Of a DNA stretch of 64,000 bases, positions 20,567 through 33,533 are shown one piece after another. Numbering within the stretch: the first letter of the stretch is position 1; every line of letters begins with the position of its first letter. The notes below the pieces were generated by a model. The model saw nothing but the letters and a program-made list of their open reading frames with translations, was not told where the DNA came from and made no database searches. The DNA comes from Nyssa sinensis (Eukaryota; Streptophyta; Magnoliopsida; Cornales; Nyssaceae). The position numbers were made by a program, and so were the translations under genes. The DNA is taken from positions 42,872,651-42,936,650 of the forward strand of contig CM018043.1 in the NCBI GenBank assembly GCA_008638375.1. Direction: 5' to 3'.

Positions 20567-23500
20567 TTAGAATATACTTGAAATAATAAATAAGTGAGAA
20601 TATCTGGTGCGAAGCTCATTCTGTCGCTCCCATGTAGCCTCTTCTACACCGTGATGTCTCCACAACACCTTGACTAGTGGAATAGTCTTGCCCCGCAAGA
20701 CTTGTTCCCTAGTATCCAGGATACGAATTGGACGCTCCTCATATGAAGCATCACTCTCCATATCTAACTCTGCCCAATCCAAAACGTGTGAAGGATCTGG
20801 CTAATATTTGTGAAGCATCGAAACGTTGAAAACATCATGAACCCCAGAAAGTTGTGGTGGTAATGCCAACTAATATGCAACCTCCCCAATGCTATCAAGG
20901 ATCTCAAAAGGACCTATGTACCTTTGAGCTAAGTTCCCTCCTCGGCCAAATCTAGTCAGGCCCTTCCATGGAGCAACTTTAAGAAAGACATAATCTCTCA
21001 CATTGAATGATAGAAGTGAACGCCTCTTATCCGCGTAGCTTTTTTGTCTACTCTGTGCTGAGAGAAGTCATTATCGTATTACTTTGATCTTTTCTGTCAT
21101 CTCTCAAACCAAGTCAGGTCCTAAGACTGTGGCCTCACCCACCTCAGTCCAACAAATTGGTGACCTACGAGGTCTACCATACAATGCTTCAAACGAGGCC
21201 ATCTCAATACTTGCCTGATAACTGTTGTTGTAAGCAAACTCTATAAGTGGCAAGTGATCTTCCCAACTACCTCAAAAATCCATGACGCAAGCTCATAGTA
21301 TATCTTCTAGTATCTGAATGGTACGCTCAGACTGTCCATCAGTCTGCGAATGAAAAGTCGTACTCAATGACAAATCAATACCCAAAGCTGCTTGAAGACT
21401 CTACCAAAATTGTGTAATATATCATGCATCCCAATACGAAACAATAGAAACTGGAACTCCATGTAAATGTACAATCTCTCGAATGTAAAGGCGGCTCAAA
21501 GTCGCTACTGAACCCGTAGCCCTTATTGGCAAAAAGTGTGCAGACTTCGTCAGACGGTCCACTATAACCTATATTGCATCATGCCCTCATGGTGACCTCA
21601 GAAACCCAAAAACAAAATCCATCGTGATATGTTCCCACTTCCACTCCGCAACCGGAAGAGGTTCTAACAACCCCGCTGGTCGCTGATGCTCAGCTTTGAC
21701 TTGCTATCAAGTCAAACATTTACTTACAAATCCCGCAAACATCGGTCTTCATGCCCTTCCACCAATATTGTCGGTGAAGATTCTGGTACATCTTGGTACA
21801 ACCCGGATGTACTGCAAGTCTAGAGTGGTGAAATTCTTGCATAGCATCCTCGCGACAAGCTTGCGGTACATAGTAACATCTCTGATAACGCAATCCATGA
21901 TCGGTATGAAATGACCATCCAGCAACTGGATCACCACTAGTAATACAAGAACGAATAGATTCTGCCTCTGAATCTTGGAGTTGTGCATCCAAAATGTGAG
22001 CCAAAAGGCTAGGATATGCAATAATAGAAAATAAGAAAGCTGAATCGCCTGTCTCATCGAGACATAAATTGTACTCTGCCACTACCTCTAGCATATTCCA
22101 CTCACGCATCAAAATTGCTGCTATACTCCAATGCGATTTCCTACTTAACGCATCTGCAACCATGTTAGCCTTCCCCGGATGATATAGAAGATCGAAGTCG
22201 TAATCCTCCATATATTTCATCCAACGACATTGCCTTAAGTTTAAGTCCTTTTGTGAGAAAAGGTACTTGAGACTCTTATGATCTAAATAATACACCTCAA
22301 ACTTCTCCTCGTAAAGATAGTGTCTCCAACTCTTCAAAGCAAAGACAACTGCTGCCAACTCTAATAGTGGGTGGGGTAGTTTCTCTCATGTAGTTTCAAT
22401 TGTCGAGAGCCATAAGCAATGACCTTCCCTCGTTGCATCAAATTGCAACCCAGTCCCTCTCGTGAAGCATTGTAGTATACCGTGTAGCCAATTCCACTCT
22501 CGGGAATAGCTAAGACAAGTGTAGAAGTAAGAAGAGTCTTCAGTGTCTAGAAAGCTCACTCACAATCCTCGTTCCAAACGAATTGGACTCCTTTCCAAAT
22601 AAGTCTAGTCATAGCCATAGCCAAGCGTGAAAATCCTTCTACAAAACTACGATAATACCGGGTTAAACCCAAAAACTACGTGTCTCAAACACATGTTTCG
22701 ATCTTTCCCAAGTCGTAACTGAATCAATCTTTGCAAGATCAACGAAAACTCCTTCCTGGGAAACTACATGCCTAAGAAATTTGACCTCAGTCAACCAAAA
22801 TCCGCACTTCTCATATTTAGCGTACAAGTGGTGCTCACGAAAAGTCTGTAGAGCAATTCTCAAATGCTCCTCATGTTCCTCTCGTAAAGGTGAATAAATA
22901 AGAATATCATCAACAACACAATGATGAAGTGATCAAGATACTCTCGAAAAACCCGATTCATGAGATCCATGAATGCTGCTGGTGCGTTCGTCAACCCAAA
23001 TGGCATCACAAGATATTCATAATGTCCATATCGAGTACGAAAAGCTATCTTCTGCACATCAAAATCCTTGATCCTTAATTGGTGATATCCTGACCTTAAA
23101 TCAATCTTTGAGAAACACATTGAATCCCGAAGTTGATCAAACAAATCATCTATCCATGGAAATGGATATTGATTCTTAATTGTGACTCGATTAAGTTTAT
23201 GATAATCGATGCAAAGGCGTAAAGAACCATCACCCTTCTTGGCAAACAACACTGGTGCTCCCTAAGGTGAAGTGTTGGGATGTATAAACCCCCTTATGCA
23301 ATAGATCCTCTATCTGAGTCTTCAGCTCATATAATTCTACTGGAGCCATTCGATATGGTTCCATAGAGATAGGTGTAGTACCCGGTAAAAGCTCAATAAA
23401 GAACTCAATCTTTCTAGGTGGCAGTAACTCATACAAATCATCTAGAAAAACATCCTCAAAATCCCTCACTATTGGTGGTAATTCCTCACAACTATCATCC

Positions 23501-24385
23501 CCAACATACCCAACTAGCAAATATAAAACTAAGTTCACCTAAGCCATGTGAATCCCATGGCCTCGGAGTATTGAAATCAGGTCCCCCAAGAAATGAAAAA
23601 GATCTCCCTCAAGAGTGCAAATAGTAACTCTACTACGGAAACAATCAATGGTAACTCGATGGGTAGACAACCAATCCATACCCAAAATCAAATCAAAGAC
23701 ATTCATATCAAGAACAATAAAATCAAAGATAAAACAATGATCAGCCATCTCGATCTCACAAGAACGAGCCACTCGTTTGAGTGCAAGTTAACCCCTAATC
23801 AGAGTCTCAACATGAAGTGGAATGTCTAATAAAGATATCTCAAATCGCAAAATAGATGCAAATGATGACAATATAAATGAATACGAGGCACCCGTGTCAA
23901 TCAATACATGTGCCCAAGAACTAAAAATCAAGACTGTACCTCGAACCACAGATGGTCCAACTAAAGGATCTGTCGTAGTAGTAAGTGCATAAACCTTGCC
24001 CTGAGTGTGAGATGGTACTATATCCTGACGACTAGTACCCTGGTGAGTAATGGGGCTTCCAAATGCTGAAGAAGAATATGAACCTATAAAAGGTCTAGAA
24101 CTCCGTGCAGAATATGTCGGAACTAAAGGAAAAGAAGGATAACTTAGAAAAAACTATAGAGGCTATGGATAACAACCAGGTTGATGAACCAAGGGAGCTC
24201 ATGTCCCCACAAATGCAGGACAATACCTCTGAATATGTCCAGTGACACCACAATGAAAACACGTGGGTGGTTTTCCCCTACCTTAAGACTGTCCCCTACT
24301 CTGTCCTCGTCCATGGCTAGCTTTTCTAGACTAACTCTAACTTGGTGCAGAAATGTGCCCTCTACTAGTACTCTGAGACTGTCCC
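20567..24385 (-). pseudogene. Chromovirus gag end - protease - RT - RNase H - integrase - chromodomain, decayed
   Basis: Read right to left: the second CCHC knuckle CFHCGVTGHIQRYC (about 24258-24207); protease IDTGASYSFI (near 23898) and ILGMDWL; RT with [31 protein letters not shown] and the VDDILIYS active site (about 22910); RNase H with YYLDHKSLKYLFSQKDLNLRQ (about 22290) and ADALSRKS; integrase finger HHSRLAVHPG...C; a strongly degraded integrase core (20800-21720); and a Tekay-type chromodomain RPIRILDTREQVLRG...VKVLWRHHGVEEATWE (20782-20567). A frameshift lies immediately before the catalytic VDD, and several stops break the frame. The chromodomain and tRNA-Met primer-binding site place it in the Tekay/Del chromoviruses. 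Non-functional. Confidence 0.9.
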
Positions 24386-27300
24386 TGTCACGACCCGAAA
24401 CCCACCCTATGCGGATCTCGTGTCGCGGGGCCGACCCTAAGGCCGTCCCTACTTTTTACATTCCTGTATCATAGTACTAATATGCAAAGTACTAAAACAT
24501 TAAAACAATAACAGCGGAAGTCTTATCAATGTCTCTAATCAGCGGAAGTCTTTCAATACACAATGTCAGCGAAAGTCTTTACAATACATAATATGGTTCT
24601 ACAGTTAAACAAAATAAGAACCATACATAACCAGCACCCGTGGGTGGTGAGTACATGGGAGAACTAAACATAGACTAGTACAGTTCTTCAAAATGTCCTC
24701 CTACGCTCTCAGATTCCTACTGGGGTCTCGCGGCGTCAGTACCTGAAATGGGGGTGAGGAGGGTGGAATAAGCTACGAGAGCTCAGCAAGTAAAAACAGA
24801 TCTCCGACACTGGTATAAGAATATGATAAAAGAGATGCTGTGATAGCCAATGGGAATAGTTGCCATAAGGGCCAATAAACGATGGACACAATGTATAATT
24901 AGGAGTAATGGACATAACATCAACATGAAACTCTCAACAATAATATATCAATATGAAGGTACTGCCATAATAAACCGATCACAATTGAATCAATAAGGGA
25001 ATATCTCTTAATACAAGATAATGATAAGGAATAGCATAGCTCAGCAGTTGCAATCAAACAATCATATAAGAAATGCTTTTATTCTGTACAATGCCAGTAA
25101 AAATGCAAATGGAATGCTAGAGAAATGTCAATGGAAATGCCAGTAACCATGCCAGTAAAATTGCCGGTGGAAGCCTACGAGGAATTCATTCCTGGCACCT
25201 GTCCGTTCACGGACTCGACCTTTAGGTCTCCAGTCAAACAGAAAGCATCGGATGGATATTGTGACTGAGCACAAATCCGGGGTGTATAAACATATCATGA
25301 TCATAAATAATTCCATAGAAGTATAAAATGGAATATCCTATATACAATGGAACATAACAATAGGCTTTTCAAAGCATGGTTCAACATGATACTAATGATA
25401 CAGTAGTCAATCAAAGCCCACAAGATAGAACAATATCACATTGTGGAAACAACAACGTCAGGTACGTTCAAGAGTACAAGTTTGGCAGTACGAGAATAAA
25501 CTTGGCTTGGACACACCATATGGAAGAGAAGGTGAATTTACTTACCTCTAAACATGCATTCCTAAATCAGTCTCCTGCGGGTTTGCCTCTTTCCTGTTGT
25601 GTTCCCTATATATCAGTAAATGCGTTTCAGAATAAATGCTACTCATAAAATTTTATGCCTTTCTTTGATAAGTATCTCTATTACTAATTTAGACTTTACC
25701 ATTGAGCCCGGAATGCAGAGGAAAGTCAATTTAGGCTTTCGCGAAATTCTATTTGGGCTTCTAAATTAAAAAGGGCGAAACTGTCATTTGTACTTTTATG
25801 TATCTTTTATTTCCGGGATCTCTTTTCACAAATCAGACTCCATAGTTGAGTCCGGAGTGCTCAAAATAATAAGAATTCACTATTCAAATGATTTATTCGA
25901 AGTCTGTTGGACTACTTTTCGATTTAAGGGCATTTTGGTAATTTCTCCTTTAAATAATTACTTAATTTAAATATTATTTTATTACTTCGGTCAATTCACA
26001 ATTAACCATAATTCCTGAGCATAATTATAACTTCACAAAGTTCTATTTTGAATTAAATCAGCTAATCAATAATCAAATCTAACCTTTGTCTGGCTGCAGT
26101 CGACATTTCCACTGGCACTGCAATCATTCTTTAATAATTGCTCCTGGTTGGATAATATATATTGGAGGTCTAACTCTCCCAATTTATCGTAGCAATTTCC
26201 CCTAACCTGATTCCGGAATGTCGCTTCTCATTTTCCAATAAAAGCAAAAACAGTACACGACTAACGACTAAACATCCGAACCATGCTTGGCTTCATATCT
26301 CCAAAATAACTCTGGATTAACAAACACATGGATTTTCAATACAATCACTTAAAAAGTCGAACCCAATTAAGACCCAACCGACTTGAGCCATTTTCCAAAT
26401 TAACCCATAATTGATAAAACTAACCTTAGATATGATCTTAACCTAGTCTTGGCCCAAACTCCTTCTACAATCAATTTATTGCCAACCCACCAGACCCATT
26501 TAATCAGCAACGGCGGTTTTTAATTAGAAGACAATTTTGGCTTTAACTATCTTTGCCAAGGGAGCCAATTCTTCAAGAACAGCTGTGAATAAAATGAAAT
26601 CAGCAAATTCACTAACTGTGCAAACCTGATCACTGGCTGTCACCTAACCGCCGCATCAGTGTGTAACAGCAGTTCTAATTGCTGTAGTTTCAGCATTCAT
26701 CGCCCCAAGGACTCAGCATCGTTTCTGCTATAGCTCGATTTCTCCTTATAGTTCATCCGAATTGTGACAAATACAGAAAGTAACCTGCTGCAAGGCCACC
26801 ATTGCTGGACAGCGGCAGCCTCGGCTAGGTCTCTTAATTTCACCGCACCACATAGCGCTGCGGCCATTCTCCATCAGCCTGCTTCAAAATCCTCCTCTCT
26901 GTCTCTCGGTTTAACGCCCACACATATATGCATATGGAGGCTTCTGGGCGTTCCCTTAACACTGCTGCATATATACATATACATAATATTTTTCTCTCCT
27001 GATTCACCCATTCAAGAGTTCCAAGAAATCTGCTGGACTTTTCTATCAGCTCCAGTTGGAGCATCAAATCCAGCCCTTCTAACAGTAGTTCATGCTGTAT
27101 TTCAATCCCCCTGTTCCTATCTATTTTAAAAATTAAACTAGATCCTTTAATAGTAATTCCTCTGTAACAGACCTTCTTCACCAACACCCACTGCTGGAGC
27201 GTTGCAATGGTTGCTCCATCTTCACTCCAAGCTGTCCACAACACGTATACCTATATACATGACTTTCCCTGAATTGCAAAATTATAGAAACCATCCACCT

Positions 27301-28171
27301 GCACCGCTTGCTTCTGCGGTTGATACGTCTGCCGCTCCACAACACACACATGCACATAAAATTTCCCTGCTGTACCAACCTGCTGTCCCTCTCCAACTCC
27401 CCCTTTTTCCCTCCTGTTGCCACGCTATATAATACATGCAGATATATACCTATGTGGCTTCCTACACGCTGCCCTGCACATATCAATGTATACATATACT
27501 AATCCCTGCACTGCACCGCACCGCTACATTCTGCTACACTCCCTACACACGGACACCTGTTGCATGCAACTGCCCCAACGCATACATATATAAATATATA
27601 CACTCTGTTCCACCGCCCTTGACTCTCTTTGTCTATCTTTTGAGATCTTTACATATATATAATATTATATATCACTCTCACTTGCCCCCACGGTATCAAG
27701 GCTGTCGGCAGCCTTGTTGTTTCACTCTAATACACACAAACACATGCACTGTATGTTGCTGTCACCATACGAACAGCTGCCCATTTCTTTTCTTTTTATT
27801 TCTTTTCTTTTACTTTCATTGGATTATAATATATACATATATATAAGCTGACCGTATACACATATATATATATATATATATATATTGTATCTCATCCCAA
27901 TTATTTATTTGTACACTCATATATGTACAATTTACACAACATACATATATACATTTACTTGCACATTTTTCTATAAAATCAGGCTTCCGGTGCAGCGGCA
28001 CCCAAACATCCGTGACTGTTTGCCTCTCGTACCTATGCATCGTAATTAAACAATACAGTCTATTACGCATCCAGATTTATTTATGTCATACCATGGCTTA
28101 TAATTCGGGATTACATTTGATAGCCCAGTCCAACCTGGTGTACATGCTATATCCCGGGTCGGGATATTACA
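24386..28171 (-). mobile_element. LTR-C, long solo LTR (3,786 bp) inside chromovirus gag
   Basis: The minus strand begins TGTAATATCCCGACCCGGG (28171) and ends GGGTTTCGGGTCGTGACA (24386). It is flanked by GTCCC (24381-24385) and ATCCC (28172-28176), a TSD with one mismatch. It separates the two zinc knuckles of the chromovirus gag. Two copies of the 145-bp module occur at about 25690 and 25835. No coding domain or primer-binding site is present; frames such as 26764-27129 carry no recognised motif. Simple repeats and (TA)n tracts crowd 27640-27890. Confidence 0.9.
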
Positions 28172-28608
28172 ATCCCTGTCTCTAAGGCTACTGCTGTCAC
28201 AACTGTGGACACTCAGTCCTCACATGTCCAGGCTGTCGGCACTGGTAACAGATAATCTCTCCCTAAGCAGTCCTACCCGGTATAGAGGAAGATAAAAAAA
28301 GTCAACTATTGTTGCTGTGGAGTAAACCCCTGAGAAGTAGATGCCCCATATCACATTTTCTTCCTATTTCGTCGGTCGGGATAAGAACTTGTAGATGTAC
28401 CCCTCAACTGCTGGTGAATCTCAACCGGTTTACTAACCTACTAGTCTACCTCAATTAGCTGTGCCCTATCATACACCTCACTCATCGTATGGAGGTTCAA
28501 TGGAACCACTAAGGTTCTAATCACTGGCCTGAGTCCCAACTCAAACAGTCATGCCCTGTCAGTCTCATCAACAATGGCCCCTAGTGCATACCGAGCTAGG
28601 AGAGAAAA
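28172..28608 (-). pseudogene. Chromovirus gag middle fragment with first CCHC knuckle
   Basis: This is the piece of the minus-strand gag between LTR-C and the TR-GAG insertion. It encodes the zinc knuckle CYQCRQPGHVRTEC (about 28235-28190) followed by a stop. The right end is the TSD GAAAA (28604-28608), repeated at 40344-40348, after which gag continues. Confidence 0.85.
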
Positions 28609-29645
28609 TGTAATACCCCGACCCAAAATACCAAACCTAATGACATGTTTTATGAGGATTCAGCAATAGTCCCGGAATTATTACGAGAAAGGACCGAGGG
28701 TCAGAAAATATAAAAATAAATATATTACAATATATGATGACATAATTATAAGTGTATATGAACACATGCTAGATACACACATTAAGTGTGTATTGTGTGT
28801 GTATAGCCAAAAATGGGTAAATAAATATAAGTATGTACATATATATATATATCTATACATGAACTGATACAATTATATACATAAACTAATACAATAATAT
28901 ATGAGTATGTATATATATTTACGGCAGCCATATACATACAATTATAATGTGTAAACTAAAGGAATAAAAAATGAAAAGAAAATAAATGAAGTAAGAGGAG
29001 AGCAGTAAAAGCTTGTAGAAAGATGGAGAATTAAGAAGGAACATTTAGAAGCTAAGAGAGAGAGAGAGTTAGTGGGCTGCATGTAGCCATGCAGTTGTTT
29101 TCCAAATATAAAAAAAAAAAAATGATGAAAATAATGAAGAAAGAGGAGCAACCAACAAGTGGCAATGCCACCGACTGTGAGGTCAGTTAAGAAAGAAAGA
29201 AAAGGGGAAAGAGAGGAAGTGTGAGAGAAAGAAAGGAGATTGAGATGCGGGAGGAAGAGAAACAGGAAAAAAAAGAGGTAAACCTATACTTTCTCTCTCT
29301 AAAATTTATGCATGTATACACACTATTTAGGTTATATTCATGCATATATGATGTTTAGGATGTATATTATTGAACAAGACATGAAAATTGGATCCTAAAA
29401 ACATCAAAAACCCCAAGCCGTACACCAAACCGCCATGGATGGACCTTGTTGGAGCAAGTCTGAAATTATTGAAACCAAACCAAGTTTGGCCTATTGGAAC
29501 CTAAACTAGACCACCCCAACGTTTTAAAAACACAGGCCGCACCGCCGTCCGATACTGTTGCTTATGTGAGCCTTGCCCTAAAGCCTCGGCCGAAGGGTGG
29601 CTGTCGCGATACGAGATCCGCACAGGGTGGGTTCGGGTCGTGACA
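28609..29645 (+). mobile_element. 5' LTR of the TR-GAG-like element (1,037 bp)
   Basis: Starts TGTAATACCCCGACCC and ends GGGTTCGGGTCGTGACA, followed 3 nt later by a tRNA-Met primer site. The terminal sequences resemble those of the long solo LTRs, but the body is only about 1 kb and lacks the 145-bp module. Confidence 0.92.
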
Positions 29646-29648
29646 GAG

Positions 29649-29662
29649 TGGTATCAGAGCAC
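29649..29662 (+). other. TR-GAG primer-binding site
   Basis: TGGTATCAGAGCAC is complementary to the 3' end of initiator tRNA-Met, the usual plant Ty3/gypsy and copia primer. Confidence 0.9.
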
Positions 29663-30143
29663 TAGGTTGACTGAAACAAACTTAATGACACTAGAAGAAT
29701 TAGAAATAGAACTATAAGTTAGATAGGTTTTAGGCTACCTAAGATATGTAAAGTATATGATTTGATGGGGAAGTGGGGTATAGGACCCGCATTACATGAA
29801 TCAAATATGTGAAGTACGTGATGTGATGTGAAGACGGGGTATGGGACCTGCATTACATGAGGTAGATATGTAAAGTACATGACGTGATGTGAAGGCAGGG
29901 TATGGGACCTGCATTAGAGTAAAGTAAGAGATTAGAAGTACGTATTTGATGAAAAAGTGGGGTATGGGACCCGTAGTTCAGTAGTAGTAATAAACAAGGA
30001 CAAGAAGTAATGTGGATTATAAAAACCACCACAAAAATCAAGGATAATAAAATATTAAACCTTGAAAGCATGAAGTAGGTAAATGTAAACCTTATGTGGT
30101 AAATATATGATGAAAACTAACGGATATGTGTTTTTCAGTGATA

Positions 30144-31246
30144 ATGGTAAATACTAGAAGGAATGAGAAAAATCCTAAGGACAAATTGGACCGAGTTGAG
30201 CACATTCTAAAGACAATGGCTCAAACCATGATTGGTGTCCAAGCTCAGGGTAGGGCACCATGGTAGGTGCAGAACCCCGGACTACCACAAAATCAGGAAC
30301 AACATGCAGAGGCAATGAACACAACAAGTTATAAGACATTTCAGGGTTTCAAGCCTCCCAGATTTGATGGACTAGATACTACAATCGATGCTGAAGCATG
30401 GGTTCAAGAAATGGAACGTATATTCACAGTCATGCCATGTATAGGGGAGCGGAAAGTTTCCTTTGCTGCCTTTACATTCAAAGATGTAGCTTATGAATGG
30501 TGGCTTCTAGAAAAGGCAGGCTTCTAGAAAAGGCAAAAGAGCCGCCAATGACCTGGGAAAGATTTTGGAAATATTCTATGATCAATATTTCCCAAGGTCG
30601 CTGAAGAATCAAAAGATGGCGGAGTTTGCAACTCTGACCCAAGGGACTATGATTGTGATAGAATATGAAGCTAAATTCATGAAACTAGCCCATTTTTCAC
30701 CCTACATGATCATGAGTGAGGATCTAAAGGCCAGAAAGTTTGAAAGTGGCCTTAAAGATAGCATCAGATATCGACTTGAGCCTTTTGAACTCCCCACGTA
30801 TAATGCAGTAGTAAATCGTGCCAAGATCTTTGAGAGAGCTGGGATTGCTTTATCCCAGAAGAAAGACAAGAAACAAATTAGCCCTACTCCCCCAACAGAT
30901 GAAGAAAACTAGGACAGGAGCCAAGAGTGTGACTTCTGTCAAAGAGGGGGGTGATGTTAGCCAAAAGTCAGTTGAGATTCCTGTATGCCCTACTTGTTAG
31001 AAGAGGCATTTTGCACCCTGTCGACAGTACTCAGGAATCTGCTACAGATGTGGCCTACGCGGGCATCTTATCAAGGATTGTCCACAGGGAAGTTCAGCTA
31101 CCAAAGAGCCCGCAGCAGTAGCTTCATCGGCTAGGCCACGCGCACAGGTTTCGACTGTAGAGAAACCAAGGGGGAGTAAGGAACCTATGAGGTACGGACG
31201 AGTGTTCAATATATTTTCTGACGATACACAGACTTCAAAAAGTTAA
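30144..31246 (+). pseudogene. TR-GAG gag
   Basis: Starts ATG 30144 (MVNTRRNEKNPKDKLDRVEH). The capsid domain is FQGFKPPRFDGLDTTIDAEAW ... FKDVAYEWW, then FYDQYFPRSLKNQKMAEF and FERAGIAL. The C-terminal knuckle CYRCGLRGHLIKDC is at about 31040-31081, preceded by a second Cys/His cluster (CPTC...KRHFAPC). The frame ends TAA 31244-31246. Damage: TAG at about 30264, a 17-bp tandem duplication (30502-30518 and 30519-30535) that shifts the frame, another frame change near 30912 and a TAG in the first Cys cluster. It resembles Tekay-type gag in plan and would act in particle assembly if intact. Confidence 0.88.
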
Positions 31247-31420
31247 CTAGGTACACTGTCTAATGTTTGAATTACTGTCTAATATATAGGCTTGTTATTT
31301 AATTTCGATTTTTAAATATGTGAATATGATTGATAGAGATAACGTAGAAGGGAAAGGAACTAGAACTCGTAAAATAAAGAATACTCGAGTTTTGAGGACA
31401 AAACTCTAATAAAGAGGGGA

Positions 31421-31433
31421 GAATGTAATACCC
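31421..31433 (+). other. TR-GAG polypurine tract
   Basis: AAAGAGGGGAGAA directly precedes the 3' LTR start TGTAATACC at 31434. Confidence 0.85.
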
Positions 31434-31727
31434 TGACCCAAAATACCAAACCTAATGACATGTTTTATGAGGATTCAGCAATAGTCTCAGAATCATTACG
31501 AGAAAGGACCGAGGGTCGAAAAATATAAAAATAAATATATTACAATATATGATGACGTAATTATAAGTGTATATGAACACATGCTAGATACACATTAAGT
31601 GTGTATTGTATGTGTATAGCCAAAAATGGGTAAATAAATATAAGTATGTATATATATATATATATCTATACATGAACTGATACAATTATATACATAAACT
31701 AATACAATAATATATGAGTATATATAT

Positions 31728-32354
31728 TGATATACCATAAAAAGACAGGCCAATCAACACTTGACACGTATGACCACAGTCCGATTTATGTTCAGCTAGC
31801 ATGATTCTCGCTCAGCCAATGACATCCAGATCATCACATAAGGTCGGAAGTGACCAAACAAATATATCCAGAACTGATCACAGGGTCCAGACCAGAGCTT
31901 CAGATCTCGTCACCGCCTTAGCGGATTCCGAGCAAAGAATAGGGAAACAGTCTCTAATACGGAAACTACCATTTATGATTATCTCCGCCTTAGCGGATTC
32001 CGGGCAGAGGATAAGGAAGCAGTCTCCAATACGGAAACTACCATTTATGATTATCTCCATCTACGACTCAATGCCCACAAGGTAACTGCAATCTCCGATG
32101 ATCATATCCCTATATTCATGGCGTCGAATCCTAATCAACTTAGGAAAGCTTCGGCCTATATATTAAACCCTAGAGGTACGCTATCAAATTCATGCTCATT
32201 CTTTGACTTTCAATACAGTCTTTCAATTCCCTTACTCACTTAAGCATCGGAGCGGCTACCGCCGGAGCCAATCCGGTGGTCCTCTGATCATCTTTCTGAG
32301 TGTTCTACAGGTCACGGAGCTCTCACGTGTTGCGAGTCAAAAAGTGCAGCATCA
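31728..32354 (+). mobile_element. 5' LTR of T2
   Basis: TGATATACC...GCAGCATCA. TATA box in GCCTATATATTAAACCCTA near 32153-32171. A 72-bp tandem duplication starting CCGCCTTAGCGGATTCCG lies upstream of it (about 31913-32056), also present in the 3' LTR. The first 70 bp share the ...CCAYRAAAAGRAYAGRCC start with T3. Confidence 0.95.
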
Positions 32355-32357
32355 GTT

Positions 32358-32375
32358 TGGCGCCGTCTGTGGGAA
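32358..32375 (+). other. T2 primer-binding site
   Basis: TGGCGCCGTCTGTGGGAA, identical to T1, 3 nt after the LTR. The first nine bases fit a tRNA-Asp-like 3' end. Confidence 0.75.
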
Positions 32376-32432
32376 ACGACTAATCTCTACGTGCTTTATT
32401 CGTAAACTCATCTTTTTCCCCACCGGAAAACC

Positions 32433-33533
32433 ATGGCACCAAATCTCCGACCCCGACAGAATACTCAGAGTTCGCAAAACGCTCAGCGTCAGCCGTCTGC
32501 TCCACGCACAAGAGGACCAGGGGCCAACCCTATGCGACAAGAGATCGAAGCAATAAAACGACACAATGAACTGGTGCAGGAGCAGTTGCTAGCCATTACT
32601 AGAACGCTGGCAACGCTCACGCAGAACCAAGCGGCGGCTTCTCCTAGCCCGCCGGTCAACTTCGTTGCAGGAACACAACCCCCGGTTGCCACGGGGAATG
32701 AAGAACTTCGTGGGCAGGCCCCCGCTAACCAGCCTGGGCACCCCTCAGGCGTTGCTCACGCTGGCCGAGATCCACAGCCATCAACAGTCCCTGGCTGGGG
32801 AACATCCGCTTTTGTCCCCGACGTACATTACCGAAGCACTACCCGAGCCCCAACTCCTAGGGTTTCGGGAGCACCCCCGGCACCACAGGAACCTTATCAT
32901 GCAGCGCCAGCCCCACCGGTTCGGATTCCTCCTCCATCCGAAGGGCGCACTCCACCCTATTACCCTGAAGCCGAGGCTGTCAGGCAGGGTTCACAAGATG
33001 TCAGACTCAGAGACCCGCGAAGGGAAGAGGAGATTGCCGAGTCTATGGACCGGACAATCGGCTTAAGAGGACCTCAGAACCCTCCAGAGCATGACGAACT
33101 GGCCAGGCTGCTCGGAAGACTAGCCACTCTGTTTACCCACGCCATCATGTCTGAAGAGAGGCCTAGAAAGTTCGTGGTGCCCAAATTCACTCTCTACGAC
33201 GGATCTGGAGATCCAGGAGATCACCTATCTCATTACCAGCATACGATGGCCCTTCACGGAGCCTCAGATGCTTTCATGTGCCGAACGTTCATCACCAGCT
33301 TGAAGGGAACGGCTCTGAAGTGGTTCCACAACCTCCCTCCGAACTCCGTTGCCAGCTTTTACGAGCTCGGTAGACAGTTCTTGGATAGGTTTATGACCAG
33401 CAGGAGGCTCAGAAGGGGACCAGAATTCCTGCTGAACGTTAGGCAGACTAGGGAGGAATCCCTCCGGGCCTACATTGCCCGCTTCAACACCCTTCTCATT
33501 AGCCTATGGGACAGAAGCAGTAATTCCGGTTGA
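32433..33533 (+). CDS. gag: T2 truncated gag (366 codons) running into the deletion junction
   Basis: Starts ATG 32433 (MAPNLRPRQNTQ), with a Pro-rich N-terminal half and a partial capsid domain (PKFTLYDGSGDPGDHL, LKWFHNLPP, FLDRFMTSRR). It ends abruptly after YIARFN at about 33488. The last 15 codons are integrase DNA read out of frame. Unlike T1, the N-terminal region has no stop codon. The truncated capsid lacks its second half, the knuckle and the protease, so it could interfere with particle assembly but not support it. Its leader is short (57 nt from the PBS to the ATG). Confidence 0.9.
   Translation: MAPNLRPRQNTQSSQNAQRQPSAPRTRGPGANPMRQEIEAIKRHNELVQEQLLAITRTLATLTQNQAAASPSPPVNFVAGTQPPVATGNEELRGQAPANQPGHPSGVAHAGRDPQPSTVPGWGTSAFVPDVHYRSTTRAPTPRVSGAPPAPQEPYHAAPAPPVRIPPPSEGRTPPYYPEAEAVRQGSQDVRLRDPRREEEIAESMDRTIGLRGPQNPPEHDELARLLGRLATLFTHAIMSEERPRKFVVPKFTLYDGSGDPGDHLSHYQHTMALHGASDAFMCRTFITSLKGTALKWFHNLPPNSVASFYELGRQFLDRFMTSRRLRRGPEFLLNVRQTREESLRAYIARFNTLLISLWDRSSNSG

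Noticed and set aside
26764..27846. Several overlapping frames of 60-136 codons in LTR-C
   Set aside because: Low-complexity C- and TA-rich sequence, frames open on both strands, no conserved motif.
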